A stretch of 64,000 nucleotides of DNA, taken from Aculops lycopersici. Taxonomy: Eukaryota; Arthropoda; Arachnida; Trombidiformes; Eriophyidae. The stretch is taken from assembly GCA_015350385.1 (NCBI GenBank), contig WNKI01000003.1, positions 1,397,730-1,461,729 of the forward strand. Direction: 5' to 3'. Position numbers and translations under genes: made by a program. Each line of letters starts with the position of its first letter. Position 1 is the stretch's first letter. Below, in pieces: positions 24,877 through 36,891 of this stretch. A model generated the notes under the pieces. That model did not search any database and was not told the DNA's origin. It saw nothing but the letters and a program-made list of their open reading frames with translations.

Positions 24877-25874
24877 ATGTCAAGCGCAAAATCTTCAACT
24901 TATCTGCAGAATAAGCGCGCAACCGGAAGGAGCAACACGCTCACCGGCGGCGCCGCCGCTGGTTCCTTGAAATTCAAGAGCTCCACCTCAAATTTGACCA
25001 CAACACCAGCAGCTAATATATCATTGAATCCAAATAACGACAGTAACAACAACAGCGCTAGACTCAAGTCAACGTCAATGTCGAATCTGATGGCCGGAAG
25101 TGAGGTAAACGGTGGCAAGGCAGCGACGGCAACAACAGGTGGCACGCGTCTCACGCGCCCATCGAGTCGCTCGGCTCTGGATTCCATTCACAATGGAATG
25201 AATGCCAGGTATGCCAATGTACAGAGTAAGGTTTTATTGCAGAACATTCGAAGCCAAGCTCTGTCGCCAACAGGTGGTGGTGGTGGCAACCCTGGCTCAA
25301 GGAGTCCAAGTAGAAATGCCAACTCCAAGATTCCCGCTCGCCGCTCGGTCACCCCTTCGCGTTATGGAGCTGCGGCCAATGGGACTTCCGGTGCCACGGG
25401 AACAAAGGTTCCCTCGGATCGAACCGTTTTGTTGAATAAATTGAAGGCTCAACAGGAGGAAATGGAAAAGTTGGATGCTGAAAGGCAAACGATGAAACAA
25501 GAATTGGAAAGGGAGAAGAGCGACAAATTGGAGCAGATTCAGCAGTTGAAAGCGGAACTGCAAGAAAAGATGCAAGAGCATGATAAACAAAACGAAGAGT
25601 ATCATCAAAAATTACTCGAGGCCTACGAGTTGGCCGATCAGAATCGGAGAGCCGCCGATAGTATGCTTAGTGAATCGCGTCAGAGGGACGAGGAGTCGCG
25701 AAAGAGGATTGAGGAATTGGAGCAGCAGCTGAGTGAATTGAAGGAGTTTGTAACGATGAAAGAGGAGATGAGCAACAAGATGTTTGAGTTGAGGGAGCAA
25801 ATGCGCCAGGAGCGCGAGAGATACGAGGAGCAATTGAAGTCGTTGCATCAGGTATTTGAGCACGAGAAGATGAG
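24877..25874 (+). CDS. CFAP157-like coiled-coil protein, exon 1
   Basis: First coding exon of a spliced gene; joined to 29284-30167 and 30644-31734 it gives 990 residues in frame. The start is the ATG at 24877. Residues 1-180 are Ser/Thr/Asn/Gly-rich and basic (disordered, SRSPSR-type). From about residue 183 to the exon end the chain is a continuous coiled coil. The last segment (LKEFVTMKEEMSNKMFELREQ) aligns without gaps, from my memory of the family, with the conserved middle of cilia- and flagella-associated protein 157, and the similarity runs across the junction into the next exon. CFAP157 is a ciliary/axonemal protein needed for sperm flagella in mammals. The exon ends at a canonical donor AG|GTAAGT (25875), phase 2. 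A generic coiled-coil match is the alternative. Confidence 0.6.
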
Positions 25875-26132
25875 GTAAGTTGATTGTTATTATTCTTGTT
25901 ATTTAATTTTTTATTTGATTTGATTTGATTTGCTTTGTTTTGTCTCGTATTCCCGAGAAGAAGAAAGTCTATTTTTTTTCCTATTTACTCTACAAACCGA
26001 ATAACCAATCAACCAACCGGCCAACAAAAGTTCATTTCATTAATCCCAATTTTATGTTACCACACTCGCCTCGCCCTACTCCCCACCGCAACTCAAACAA
26101 CCACGCGACTCCCCAATTAAAAAACACACGAG

Positions 26133-27795
26133 TAGCCATAAGAGTAACAGCAACAACTCAATGCAACATCAAGCCAACACTAGATCGAATTACTTTTCGC
26201 GCACTCGGCCAAACTTGGAGTCGAGCGAGTCAATCAACGAAATTAGCCAGATTGAGGAGAATGATAATCAGCAATCGAGACAACGGCAACTAAACAATGG
26301 ACAGCAACAAATGAGCAAGAGTCAGCAGGATCTAATGTATGGGTCCAAGTTGAGCACCCGAATGCAGGATACGGCTAAATCGGCCTGGAAGGCGTCGAGA
26401 AAGTTTGCCAGCTCGGTGATTACCGGTGCAGGCGGCGGTTTGTCTGCTTGCAGGAAGATGGGCAAAGCAAATCGCAGTCACAAGATCAATGGTAAGGGTA
26501 ATGCCCCAACGGCGAGTCATCTGCAACAAGTGGTTCCTACCTTCGAGACTTGCGCCAATGCAGATACAACACCAAACTCGAACCCAAACATAAGCAGCCC
26601 GCAATCTATTCAGGTGAGTGTGATATCTACGCAACCAGTTGTGGTGGCCGCGGCATCGGGGTCAACAGGTGGTCTCGAGCGAGAGGATTTGCACGACAAC
26701 TGTGGCGCTAGTGATGGCAACGACGAGGAGCAGCACACGAGTGTGATTCAGGTGAATTCATCAACTCAAAGGCCAATCAGTAATAGCAACAACAACAACA
26801 ACAGCAACAAGATTAATTGCTCATCGGACGTGCAGAAGCAAACGGAAGTCGAAGAACAAAAGAAACAATCGCTTACAATTGTAACGAAATTTTGCGACTC
26901 AGATCGGCCTTCGAAACAGGCAAACAGCTCTGGCCAGGGCTCGCTAACGGGCAGCTCGGAGCGGTCCCGGTGCGAGAGTTCCTCGAGTGGGCGTGGCACC
27001 TCAAGCGACGCCGGCTCGGCGCACGAGGCGGAGCTAAGCGGCGAGGAAACGGTCATGGGACGACAGGTGGCCATTGGCTCGGTTACCTCGACGGCAACCT
27101 CGTCGCCGTCGCCAAATCATCATGATAACACGACGCAAACTACACCGAGTCAAGTGATTCAAAGCGACGACTTGCATAGCAGCAACAGCACAAACACTAA
27201 GCGTCACCGACGGAAGTCGAGTTTATTTAAGGCGAGCTCAATTCTAAGTGGCTCACAGGTTAGCCTCAATAAGGTCAAGTGTTTCTTCATGGGCTCATCG
27301 TCGCCAACCTCCAATCACCATCAGCAACAGGTGTCGATAAGTAATGGCAACAAATCGGCCGGAAATGGAGTTGAGATTATAAGCGATTCGAGTAGCCAGC
27401 AGGAGCAAATGGAGAGCTCTCGATTCCGGTGCTTGGAGTTGAATCAAGCATTGAAGGCGCCTCTTACATCGAGGACATCGACATTTGCTCTGCTCTCGGG
27501 TGGCGCGCATAATTCGATTGGCGATCAATTTGAGGTCAGTAGTATTAGTATAAATGGTGGCAAGCGAAGAGATGGCGACATATATTTCAATGAGGAGGGC
27601 GACCAGCAACAGCAGCAGCAGGAGCAAAAATTCAAGGAGAATAATAATGAAATTGTAGATAAGTTAAAAAGAGATGATGTAGCAGGTAAAGATTTCGACC
27701 TCAAAATGACCAAGTCGACGGGAGATAGCAATCCTATGCAGCAGGCGACGACGAATCAACAAGTTGGCGTTCCAATTTGCGCCGCCGCCGATTGA
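26133..27795 (+). CDS. Long Ser/Gln/Asn-rich open frame in the intron: alternative 3' exon or nested gene
   Basis: A 1.6-kb open frame lies wholly inside the intron between the first two coiled-coil exons and ends in TGA at 27795. From the ATG at 26161 it encodes 544 residues. Several AG dinucleotides upstream (exon starts 26133, 26136, 26145, 26151) would splice it in frame to the phase-2 donor at 25875, so it can act as an alternative last exon that truncates the coiled coil and adds a disordered tail. The product is Ser/Asn/Gln-rich with short basic patches (for example KSAWKASRKFASSV) and phospho-site-like SSSGRGTSSD runs. The acceptors have poor pyrimidine tracts, so a separate nested gene starting at 26161 is possible. 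A frame this long with no stop is very unlikely by chance. No family is recognised. Confidence 0.5.
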
Positions 27796-29283
27796 TTCCG
27801 CTCAGGTGTTTGCCTTGGCTTAGATATCGCTGCCATTGCCATTGACATTGCAAGATTAAGCAATCGGTGGAGCAAGTTGCACCACCAACACCATAACCAC
27901 CAGTTGCAACTTGCAGGTGAGCTGCTGATAAGCTGGTAAGACAGGAGGAGAGAAAGATAACACAACCACTAGTCAGAATAACTATTCAGATATTTAGAAG
28001 AAAAAATTGAGCGCCACTTATTCATTCCCTATGTATATTTACTGAAACAGATCGAGTTTTGTGAGTGTGAGTGTGTGTGTGGCTAATAACATGGAAAGAG
28101 GAAACCAGGAGCATGCCTAAATGAGAGAGTAGATTCTACGCTCTGGAGGATAGAAAGTTTATTACTTTTACCATACTATGTGAATCAAAATGTACATCAA
28201 CTATCTATCTTAAACACATTCAAAATATATTATAATATAATTGAAAATTTTGTGTCAAATTGGAGCCGACCGGTCCAAATGGCAAAGGAGCGAGCCGATA
28301 AGCGGAGGACCAATAGGTGCGAGCATAGAAAGGGAGCATGAAAGGAGATAGAGAGAAGGAGAAAAAGTCATAATGTAATTTACTTGATGGCAGTAAAACA
28401 CTTAACTACCTAAACCTGACCAACTTTCCGAGATTATTTTGCATGCAACAGCTCATTTTAGTTTATTAACCGCCTCCTCCGGAATTCCCGCCTCCCATTC
28501 ATTCAGTTTTTCCTCGTTTTTTTTGAAATTCAAAATTTGAAGAAATTTCATAATTTGAAACCTGAAACTCGAGCTCGTTTATTTTATTTGACGCTCGCCG
28601 CTTTCCGCCTCTCTGTTGTCTGGTAGTTATATCTAATAAGAAACACTACCCGACTCCTTGTAAGTCACATACAGTCAAATGCTCGCATCAATCAAGTGAG
28701 TGAGAGTCAGTCGGGTAGTTAGATTCTCTCGGTCTAAAGGTTGGCTGTGCGTTTTTTCCTAACCTGCAAGGTCGCAGCGAGCAGTATGCTTTTGCTGATC
28801 TAACCAACAACTACAACGATCACGACGACGTTGGCGGCGGCGGCGCCAACTCCAACAGGTTGCCGACTGTCACAGAAGAGAGTTCGGGAGGTAGAGGCAA
28901 AGAGGAGAAAAAGCGACACTCATAAAGACAATCGGACAAGATGAATGAGCAGAGATTCTAATCTTGTCTCTCATTCCCACACACAAACTTTTTCGGTCCA
29001 AAAATGCTTCTGCTGCTCTACACTTGGATCGCGACGGTCATTTTACCTGCATCGAAACAAACGCAAACAAAAACTGACACCTGTTGTCGTCCCTTCCAAT
29101 CTAATTCAATGTCTTGCGCTGTGCTATGCTATGCTATGTTGTGTGTGTGTGTGCTGTACTCTGTCCGGCGCTTCACGCAAAACGAATGGATTCCTTCTCG
29201 TTGCCTATGACGACCAAATGACGATGACCACGACAAAAACGACTCAATTCAAACTCAAACGACATCGACGAGCAACTCGATAG
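27796..29283. other. Rest of the intron before coiled-coil exon 2
   Basis: About 1.5 kb with no supported gene. It contains AT-rich DNA around 28190-28255, a possible 3' UTR end for the upstream open frame, a GT-rich tract near 28062-28080, and the acceptor CTCGATAG at 29276-29283. Confidence 0.45.
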
Positions 29284-30167
29284 ACTCGAGATGGACTTGA
29301 TGGATAAAGTGAGACAAGTTGGCGAGAGTTATGAATTGAACAAGTATAAATCATTAAACAGGACGATTGAATTGGACGCTCGGCTGGCAAACGAGCGTCT
29401 CGTTGCCACCAAGTTGAGATTGAGTCAGGTGAGCCAAGCGAATGATAAATTGAGCAAACAACTTAGACAGTTGCAACAGCAATTCCGCAACCAGGAGAAG
29501 AAATTGCTCGTTACTGAGACGATGTTGAAGCAATTTGTTGTGGTTGGCGACTCGGTGGTCGCGGCAAATCGTCTCGTTGGCGGCGAGTCGGTGGTTATTG
29601 GCACTTCCGGTGGCGCCGGCTCGCATCACCATCATCGAGTCGGTGGCAAGCAGCGCGGCTCTTCGAACAACCGGCAGTCGCGCGCCGGAGGTCTGGCCAA
29701 TCGCTTGGTGGGCGGCGGCACCATTGATGCCAATAACAGTAATGGTAATAATAATGCTAGTAATAGTAATAACAACAACAAATCTGCTGAGACAAGCAAA
29801 CAGCCGCTGGGTGGTCCGTTGGCTGGGGAATCGAACAGAGCTCCACAGGTTGCAGTTGACTCGGCAAATTCTAACGAGAACGAGAAAAAGGAAAACACGG
29901 AGGTAGAAGTGACAAATTGCGCCGTCAACAATAACCAGCAACAACCACCTGCAACTTCCGGCGTCCCAACGAACACTGACAATGAGGGCAACAGGTTGTC
30001 TTCTCCACCGTCGTCGTTGGCGATGAAGAAGGCTGAGAAACAAGTGAGCAGCAGTGGCACTCAGACGCAGGTAAGCAGGACGATGAACATAATAAATGAT
30101 CTGAGGCAAAGGTTTAATTTGGTTGGTGGTGGTTATACTCGGAGAAGAGGCAACAGGTTGCTCGGGG
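29284..30167 (+). CDS. CFAP157-like coiled-coil protein, exon 2
   Basis: This exon continues the coiled coil (LEMDLMDKVRQVGESYEL and onward for about 85 residues) and then turns into His/Asn/Ser/Gly-rich low complexity. The acceptor at 29283 (GATAG) fits the phase-2 donor at 25875 and restores an arginine codon at the join. The coiled-coil heptads and the ungapped match to the CFAP157 core (conserved RL-x6-V-x2-V spacing, later an LSQ motif) pass straight through the junction, which is why I prefer this splice over one through the 26.1-27.8 kb frame. The exon ends at GG|GTAAGT (30168) in phase 1. Reading on past that donor gives 196 further codons of poor coding character, so that continuation is probably intron. 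The pyrimidine tract of the acceptor is weak. Confidence 0.55.
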
Positions 30168-30643
30168 GTAAGTTTACTTTTTCTTTTGATCGTATATCGT
30201 CGATCTTCGTCTTCTCTCTCTCTCTCTCTTTCTATCTATCCCTTCGTTTTCCAAGAACAACAAGTGAAGGTGCCACCAAGAACCAAAGTGAAGGTGTCAT
30301 TGCAGCAGTAGCAGTAGTGGTAGCGGCAGAGGGGCTAGTAGTAGCAGCAAAATCTGTTATAGTGGTCGCAACAGCCACTTTGGCAACCACCGATGCCACC
30401 GTGCCAATTATCTTACCTGTTGGCGCCGCCAGCCAACTGCTACCGATCGACCGGCCGCTAATGATTCGAGCAAACATACTAACTCAACTAACATTCATCT
30501 TGCTCACCAATATTATATACTGCAACTCATCTCACGCGCACCTCACACAAATACACACAACTATCATTATTATTATTATTATCATCATCATAATCATTAT
30601 TGATTTGGCGCTCAACTTTAACTACAACACAAAACAAGCGCAG

Positions 30644-31734
30644 TCAAAGGGTTTCAGGCGCGTAAGACAAATTTGGTTATGGCCGACATGGCGATCCAAA
30701 CGATGGCCTCGGCGCAACCACTTGTTCCAACCAATTCAACGGCAACTAACCAGCTAACAAAGGCAATATCTGCCGATAACCTACTTGAGCTCAGTGATTT
30801 CGACGACGATTTCAACTACGAGCAAGAGAACTACGGCGGCGGCGATGACGACGACGACGACTACGATGACCAAGGAGTTGCTCTTGATGGCACCGACTTT
30901 GGTGTTGCAACGAGTGGCACATATAAGCATGGCAGTGCACAGAATAGAAGGCGAACATCATTTGCCATAATTAGACCAATAGATTTCGGCAGCAACAATA
31001 ACTATTATGCAACTGTTGACACTAGAGGCAACCTAGGGAGGCGTCAGAATCTCCAGGGTCAAAACGACGATGGACGACCAATGAGTGTTTCGTTGAATGA
31101 TATTATTAGCTCTAGTTTTGTGCATGAGTCTGCTAATGGCGAGAAGATTGTCATTAGTCGCGGCTGGCCAGTTGGAAGTCGAGGTTTGCGCCCGAGTCGG
31201 AGTGGAAGGGTAGGTAATAATCATCATCATCATCGCCACCATCGGGATAATTTGCGCAGGAAATCGCGCACAGCAACCGGAAGTGTGAGCAAGAGCCACA
31301 AGCTAAGTGTTGGAAAGATCGACGAGGAGGAGAAGCGCCGCTTGTTGTTGGAGTATCTAAGTCGCGAGTCTCGTTCGGCTAGAAATTTAACTTCACTACC
31401 GTCGCCCAGTAGAAGGGTTAGTCGCTCGCCGATTCCAACAAGCAACCGACAACAGGTGATTCTGTTGGCCGGCGAGCGGCAACTCGAGTCGGCGCTCCAA
31501 GTGCGCCACTTGGTTGCACCCGAAGTGGTCACAAAACCAACTGTTGATCTGGACACTCGACACCTTGACATGAGGCCATACGAACAACCTGTTGTCGTTG
31601 TTGGATCTAGCATATCCGTTGGCAAGCCTTCGAAAAGTAAATCGACACCAGCGCTGCGAGTTGCCAATGTGAATTATGATTTGCCTGTGCGAGTCGATGG
31701 CGCGCAACCAACTGTCTTGCCTCCAGCGAGTTGA
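30644..31734 (+). CDS. CFAP157-like coiled-coil protein, last exon
   Basis: Open frame ending in TGA at 31734. The acceptor CGCAG at 30639-30643 matches the phase-1 donor at 30168; a second AG six bases later (exon start 30650) is also in frame. The exon encodes about 363 residues: an acidic Asp/Tyr-rich run (around 30840-30880), then Arg/Ser-rich segments, a His run (around 31219-31245) and a basic C-terminal region ending near LPVRVDGAQPTVLPPAS. This tail looks disordered and I recognise no domain in it. It belongs to the same gene by phase and strand. Whether it is included in every transcript cannot be told. Confidence 0.5.
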
Positions 31735-34294
31735 AGTCAAGTAAGTAAACCTTCATCTCTATTCTCGGCTCCAACCTCAGGCTCATCTCAGGGCGAAGAA
31801 AAGTTTGTTAACCAGTCAATGGTAAACGACCAAAAAGTAGTTCGTTTGGTGGCTGCTGGCGACGAGGCGGAGGAAAAAACACTCACACGCAATTCCTAAA
31901 TGAAAGATCTATTCTAATTCTCTGTGCTTGCAACCTTGCGTCTGGTTAGATGGAGTGAGGAAACCCAGAATCAACAGGTGACACGGCTCAAAACTACTGG
32001 CAAAAGTTAACGGGAGCATCCATACAGAACCCGAGTTCATTGGGTTCTTGCTTCGAAATTCGAAATTAACGTTACAAAACTCTTCACGTGAATCTGGAAT
32101 GAGAGATTTCAGATAAAGATGGAGAGTTTTTGAGTTGATTGGAAGCGAGAATAAGAGACAAGAGAACAAATGCAGACTTTCAATTACTCAGCCTCAGGTT
32201 AATTTCTCATCTCTCAGTTAGACTGCAACTCATCTGGAGAGGAGTTGCAGTTTCAGTTGCATTTAGGAGCTAGCAAGCGACTAACATGAAGTCCGAACCA
32301 TCAAGTGAAAGCAAATCTCTCACTTGGCATGTATTGGTATTGGGCAAGCCAAAGAGTTTCGAGGCCTGAAATGCTGGCCAACTTGAGCCGATCGCCAAGA
32401 TTCAAGTTGCAATTCTAGTTGAATGGCTCATCACCATCGACAACCTGAACATTGGTGTCCAAGTCGCTGCTTGTTTTTAATACAGGCAGTCGAGCTTCGC
32501 ATTCATTGATCACTCGATGCCGCGGCAGTCCAAATCTCTCAGCCTGTCAGTCGGGAGGCCAGTCGAGTGAATGAGCAGTGTGCTTGCGAGCTTCTGTAGA
32601 GTAGTGGATAGTATTCGTAGTAGCGAGGGGCAAGGGACGAAAGAGAAGCGAAGGGAAGGGGAGGGAAGGGACCAAGAGCCAGAGTGAGAGTGGAAAATCT
32701 AACGGCCATTGTGCTCCTTTGGGTCTGACATTAAACGATTTGTTTGCTGAGCGCGCGAGATGGAGCACAACAGAGAGAGCAGCGAGCTTGCCAGTTGCCG
32801 GCAACAAGTTGCTGCCTCAGTTTAGTATGCTTCAGTGTGGTGTAGGCGAAGGCGGACTTCTAGTTGATTCACACACAATGAGCTCTTTGATTTATATACA
32901 AACAACTGCTATTCCCTCCAACTCTCATTGTAACTAATCAAATAAACAGAAGCGCCAACACAAAAGGCGCTCGTCGACTCACAAACCCACTGAGTTAAGT
33001 TAAAGTTTTACCTTCTTCCTTCGATACATTATAGCGATAATCTTGGAGTTTAATTTCACTGTGCAACGAGGCAAGTAACACAAGGAAGGAAAAAACTCCG
33101 TCCAACAAAATAGAAAAGTGTTGCACCCGTTAGCCGATCGGAGTTTGCTCATTTAGTATTCGTGTTATTTGAAAGAGCCACTGCAACAAATTAACTCGCG
33201 GACTTTGATGGCTAGCAGGAAATATGAAGCGCAACTACCTGTTACGATCTACTGTGGACGCAACTCTCTCCCACTTTCTTCGTGGTCGTTGTTGATCACA
33301 AACGCGATTCTTATATATCTGAGACTGCAGTTTGAAAACTTACGGTCTCGAAGGCGCTTGAGTCTGATACCAAGTGACGACCACTTATTGCTGGACGATC
33401 CGCGAGTCATTGGCTACCTGGTAGGGTCGCCACTTGTTGCTCTCGCTTTTGCTACTGCTAGTGACGTCGTCGTCATCGGCGTCAATGATGCTGACGCAAC
33501 TCATTTCGCTGATGGTCTCAAAGACAATGTGATGCGTTGTGAATCATTTCAAATAAACAATGTAAAATTGCCGCTACCTGTTCAGCTATCTGGCCAACCA
33601 TTCGGCATTCTTCGCCTACCTGCCATTGGTGTTATTGTTAGCTAGGCTGTCTCGACCACTTGCATCGCCAGCCACCAGCATTCGAACTCAAATTAACCTT
33701 CCGCTACCTCGACACCGACCACTGCTTTGTCGGCGTCGAGAAGCGTTGGTACTCCAACAAGTGGTCGACGACGACGATGATGATAATGATGCCCTCGCAA
33801 CTTCGCACACAATCGATCGGCTCTGTCTATCCGCTAGCTGGTAGAAACTTGAAAGAAAAATAACGATGCAGCCGGTGGATTGGAGAATAGAGCGAGAGGG
33901 TGATAATGATGCCAGGCGGCAGGCAAAAGTGAGCAACGGCCACTTTCAATTGCAATCGACGTAATCAATCGCATCTCCATTCGTAGATAGTAATCGACTC
34001 GTTCTTTCAACTCCACTATTATGCATTGAGGCAATGGACTGCTCCGATTAAAACTCCCATTAAACGCGAGAGAGAGAGAGAGAGTTCAAATCATCGCCAC
34101 TCGACCGGATGGACTTGCGAACTAGATAGAAAAAGCTAGGTATAGATCATAGGATCGAAATCAACGTGTCACTGGTTGTTGGTGTAATTATCAACGATGT
34201 AAATTATGGTTGGATTCGTTTTAATAGTCAATCTAGAAGATTAAATTGAATCATGATATCTCTAGTATGAGATCCTTCAAAATTTGTTCCAAAA
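31735..34294. other. Intergenic stretch
   Basis: About 2.6 kb with no supported gene. A plus-strand frame at about 33208-33645 (from an ATG at 33208) is open but full of the local TACCTG and CCACTTG words and has no recognisable domain. A GA microsatellite lies at about 34068-34084. Confidence 0.5.
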
Positions 34295-35521
34295 TTACCA
34301 AGCAAATTTATACTTGCACAGATAATTTGTCATCATATGGGGCAAGATGCAAATGCCATAGTTTGTTATCCTAACTCGAACTCGTAACACTGTCGTAGTC
34401 GATGCCTTTGCGCCACTATTGTTGCTGCTCGATTGCTGAGCTTGCTGGCTAGCTGAGGCTTCACTATTTGAGGTTGTGTCTTGATTTGATCCTCCTAGTG
34501 CTTGTTGTTGCTGCTGTAGGTTGATTGTATTCTCAACATCACAATCTCCACCTGGAGTGGTAGCACTTGCAGTGCTACCGGTGCCACTGCTACTGGTGGC
34601 GGTCACAATGCTATGTCTTAAATTGGAAGTATTGTTATGACCATTACCCGTGTTGTTTACCCTACTACTATTCTCACTTGAGGTCGATGCTTGTTGAGCG
34701 CTTTGAACAGTGATATTCAATTCTCGTTGTGCAAAACTTAGTTTGACACCCAACACTTCTGAAGGTTGGGTAGTTTGGAGGCTAAAGATTGCATCACAAA
34801 CAATGACATCATCCTCTCGAATACAATCTTCAATCTTAACTTGACCTTCCTGGTGTAAATTGACTGTGCTATTTCGTTGCAATAAATAAGGCTGGCTAAT
34901 GAGAGATTCTGGGAGTATTGTGGACCTTGTATTGCACTGGCATAATAGGCGAGTATGTTGATTCTGTATGCTATTCAAATGACTATTAGTGTAAACTTGC
35001 AAAAAGTGTCCATCAATATCCGACCTCTCCGTGGCAGTTTTTAAATTGAAATACATCACTTGGTGTTGCAAGTGGATCGACTTTAGCTTAACCTTACTAG
35101 TAAGCTGAGATTGTGGACTAAGACTGTACGAGATGTTCGATGATCCATTTGGTGCCGATAAAATAAGCTCCTTGCCTCTAACATGACAGTTCCATTGCAA
35201 AGAGCTAACCTTTTGCATTAACCTATCGCTAATGGCTCCTGTTTCATGTTGCTCATGGTATAAACGAGTATCCACTACAATCTCTCTCCCGTCTAATAAA
35301 CAGCCCAAGATTGAGGCAGATTTTGATATGATTATATTAAATCTATTTCCAGGATTCTGAAGGCTAAAGTAGCGCAAATAGTTTCTTCGTGTATCGAGTC
35401 CCTCCTCTACTGAAATCCCATCATCATCGTCCAGATTATTAGCCTTTGGTATTTGGATTTCATTTCCGAGTAAGTTTTGTCCCAGTCTTTCTAATAATCT
35501 AAATTGTTCCATGTGGATCAT
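34295..35521 (-). CDS. Unrecognised 408-residue protein
   Basis: Single open frame on the minus strand starting at ATG 35521 (a second in-frame ATG is three codons on). I do not recognise the family. Residues 1-45 are charged, with an Asp run. About residues 46-270 look like a folded, beta-rich domain with several Cys (CLLDGREIVVDTR, SLQWNCHVRGKEL, LLCQCNTRS, EDCIREDDVIVCD). Residues 275-385 are Ser/Thr/Asn/Gln low complexity, including a Gln run. The last 25 residues are hydrophobic with NYGICILPHMMTNYLC. There is no obvious signal peptide, so it may be intracellular or lack an upstream exon. It lies alone between two intergenic gaps, so context does not help. Confidence 0.6.
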   Translation of the reverse strand: MIHMEQFRLLERLGQNLLGNEIQIPKANNLDDDDGISVEEGLDTRRNYLRYFSLQNPGNRFNIIISKSASILGCLLDGREIVVDTRLYHEQHETGAISDRLMQKVSSLQWNCHVRGKELILSAPNGSSNISYSLSPQSQLTSKVKLKSIHLQHQVMYFNLKTATERSDIDGHFLQVYTNSHLNSIQNQHTRLLCQCNTRSTILPESLISQPYLLQRNSTVNLHQEGQVKIEDCIREDDVIVCDAIFSLQTTQPSEVLGVKLSFAQRELNITVQSAQQASTSSENSSRVNNTGNGHNNTSNLRHSIVTATSSSGTGSTASATTPGGDCDVENTINLQQQQQALGGSNQDTTSNSEASASQQAQQSSSNNSGAKASTTTVLRVRVRITNYGICILPHMMTNYLCKYKFAW

Positions 35522-36891
35522 GGTTGAAGAGATAATAATAAAAATATTAATAATAATGATAATTATATTACATAGTACAAAGTCATTGGAAGATGTTTTA
35601 GTTGGATGCGGCGGAAGATATGCAGAATGGCAGCATTTAGAGAAACTTCAGAAGTTTGTTTTTGTTTTGGAAAATTGTTTGGTCACTTGAATGAATGTGG
35701 AGTGTCGCAAAATTGTTGGTACCCTCAAAGGTTGACTCATTTTTCAAGACCAATTGGTTTAGTTGAGGAATTTAGAGATGCGTTACAAAATTGAAGTTTC
35801 TCAATTTAAGAGACACTCTATTGGTGGAAAGGAACGCACTTTTGCGCACACGAAGATGAGTGCACGTTTTTCTCATGTGTGTGTTTTCCTTTTTTGCATA
35901 CAGTAAAGTGTGACCACCACAATGAGTGAGTGAATGGTCATGACATCGGTGGGCAATGGAGCATAGCGACTTGCTTTATCGTGCGTCACAAGCTAATTGG
36001 CGAGAAATCTTGCTCAGTAGAAATTGATATGATTACATTTGGAAAAGATTGAATTTCATCAAGGACAAGATAATTGACAGCTAGAGTGATAAACGCAAGT
36101 GAATAATCATAACGCGTACTGTGTCATGATTCATTTAAGCAGCTACACTGCTTGATTTGCCGCCACCAGATAGCCAATCAATCTGACAAGCTTGCATGTC
36201 ATCGGCAAACAAGAAACAACAACTCAAGCCCGACTAATTAGCAGCAAGAGGTGCGTCTTTACTCGAACTGTTCATTTCTCATCCATGTCAATGTAGGTGC
36301 TGTTGCTCATTCGTTTCATTGACTCTCCTGTTCATACGTTTGCTCGCTAGTTTGCGCACCTGTAAAAGTGAGCAAAACTTGTTGTCGCAACAAGTTTTGC
36401 CGGCAACTCGGAACCCCCGTGGCGAAACTTTGTGCAGTTATCTAGTTTTGTACGGGAGTTAGATTAGCAACCAAATTTTTGGCTCATGAAAACCATTAGA
36501 GTTTCTATTCCCATAACGACGACATCGACGACGAATGCAACAGCGACGGCGACAACCACGACCACAATGAGCAAATGAGCAAAGCAAATCATCATTACCA
36601 ACATAACCATTGTTGTGATGCAACATTGCAGTGATCTAGAGCCTTGGCGCGGCAGCCACTTCTGTCGCCTCAGCCACCATGCGAAGCTAGTCGCTTGTTT
36701 GCTTTGTTTTTCGCTTCGAGCTAGAAATTTGTATTGAGGCCAAGGGGGGTGACACCAGATCACCATAACGGTGGAAATTGAAACTTCTTTCGAGTCATCA
36801 AATTTCACAAGATAATTTTCAGTTTGCAATTTGCAAACTACCTGTGATGAATATTTACACCAAATTAAATCAGTTCACAACATAATAAATC
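35522..36891. other. Intergenic stretch upstream of TMEM184
   Basis: About 1.4 kb separate the divergently transcribed 408-residue gene (minus) and the TMEM184-family gene (plus), so both promoters should lie here. No coding frame is supported. A perfect 13-bp hairpin at 36372-36400 is listed separately. Confidence 0.5.
36372..36400. repeat. Perfect inverted repeat, 13-bp arms and 3-nt loop
   Basis: GCAAAACTTGTTG at 36372-36384 is followed by TCG and then the exact reverse complement at 36388-36400. It sits in the shared upstream region of two divergent genes. Function is unknown. Confidence 0.85.

Noticed and set aside
29354..30109. Minus-strand 251-residue frame
   Set aside because: Antisense shadow of coiled-coil exon 2; composition follows the opposite strand codons.
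30168..30757. Continuation of coiled-coil exon 2 past the donor at 30168
   Set aside because: Reads into CT and ATT simple repeats, and a canonical GTAAGT donor with an in-frame downstream exon is present.
33169..33645. 158-codon plus-strand frame
   Set aside because: Opens at TTG, is built of the locally repeated TACCTG and CCACTTG words, and has no recognisable domain.
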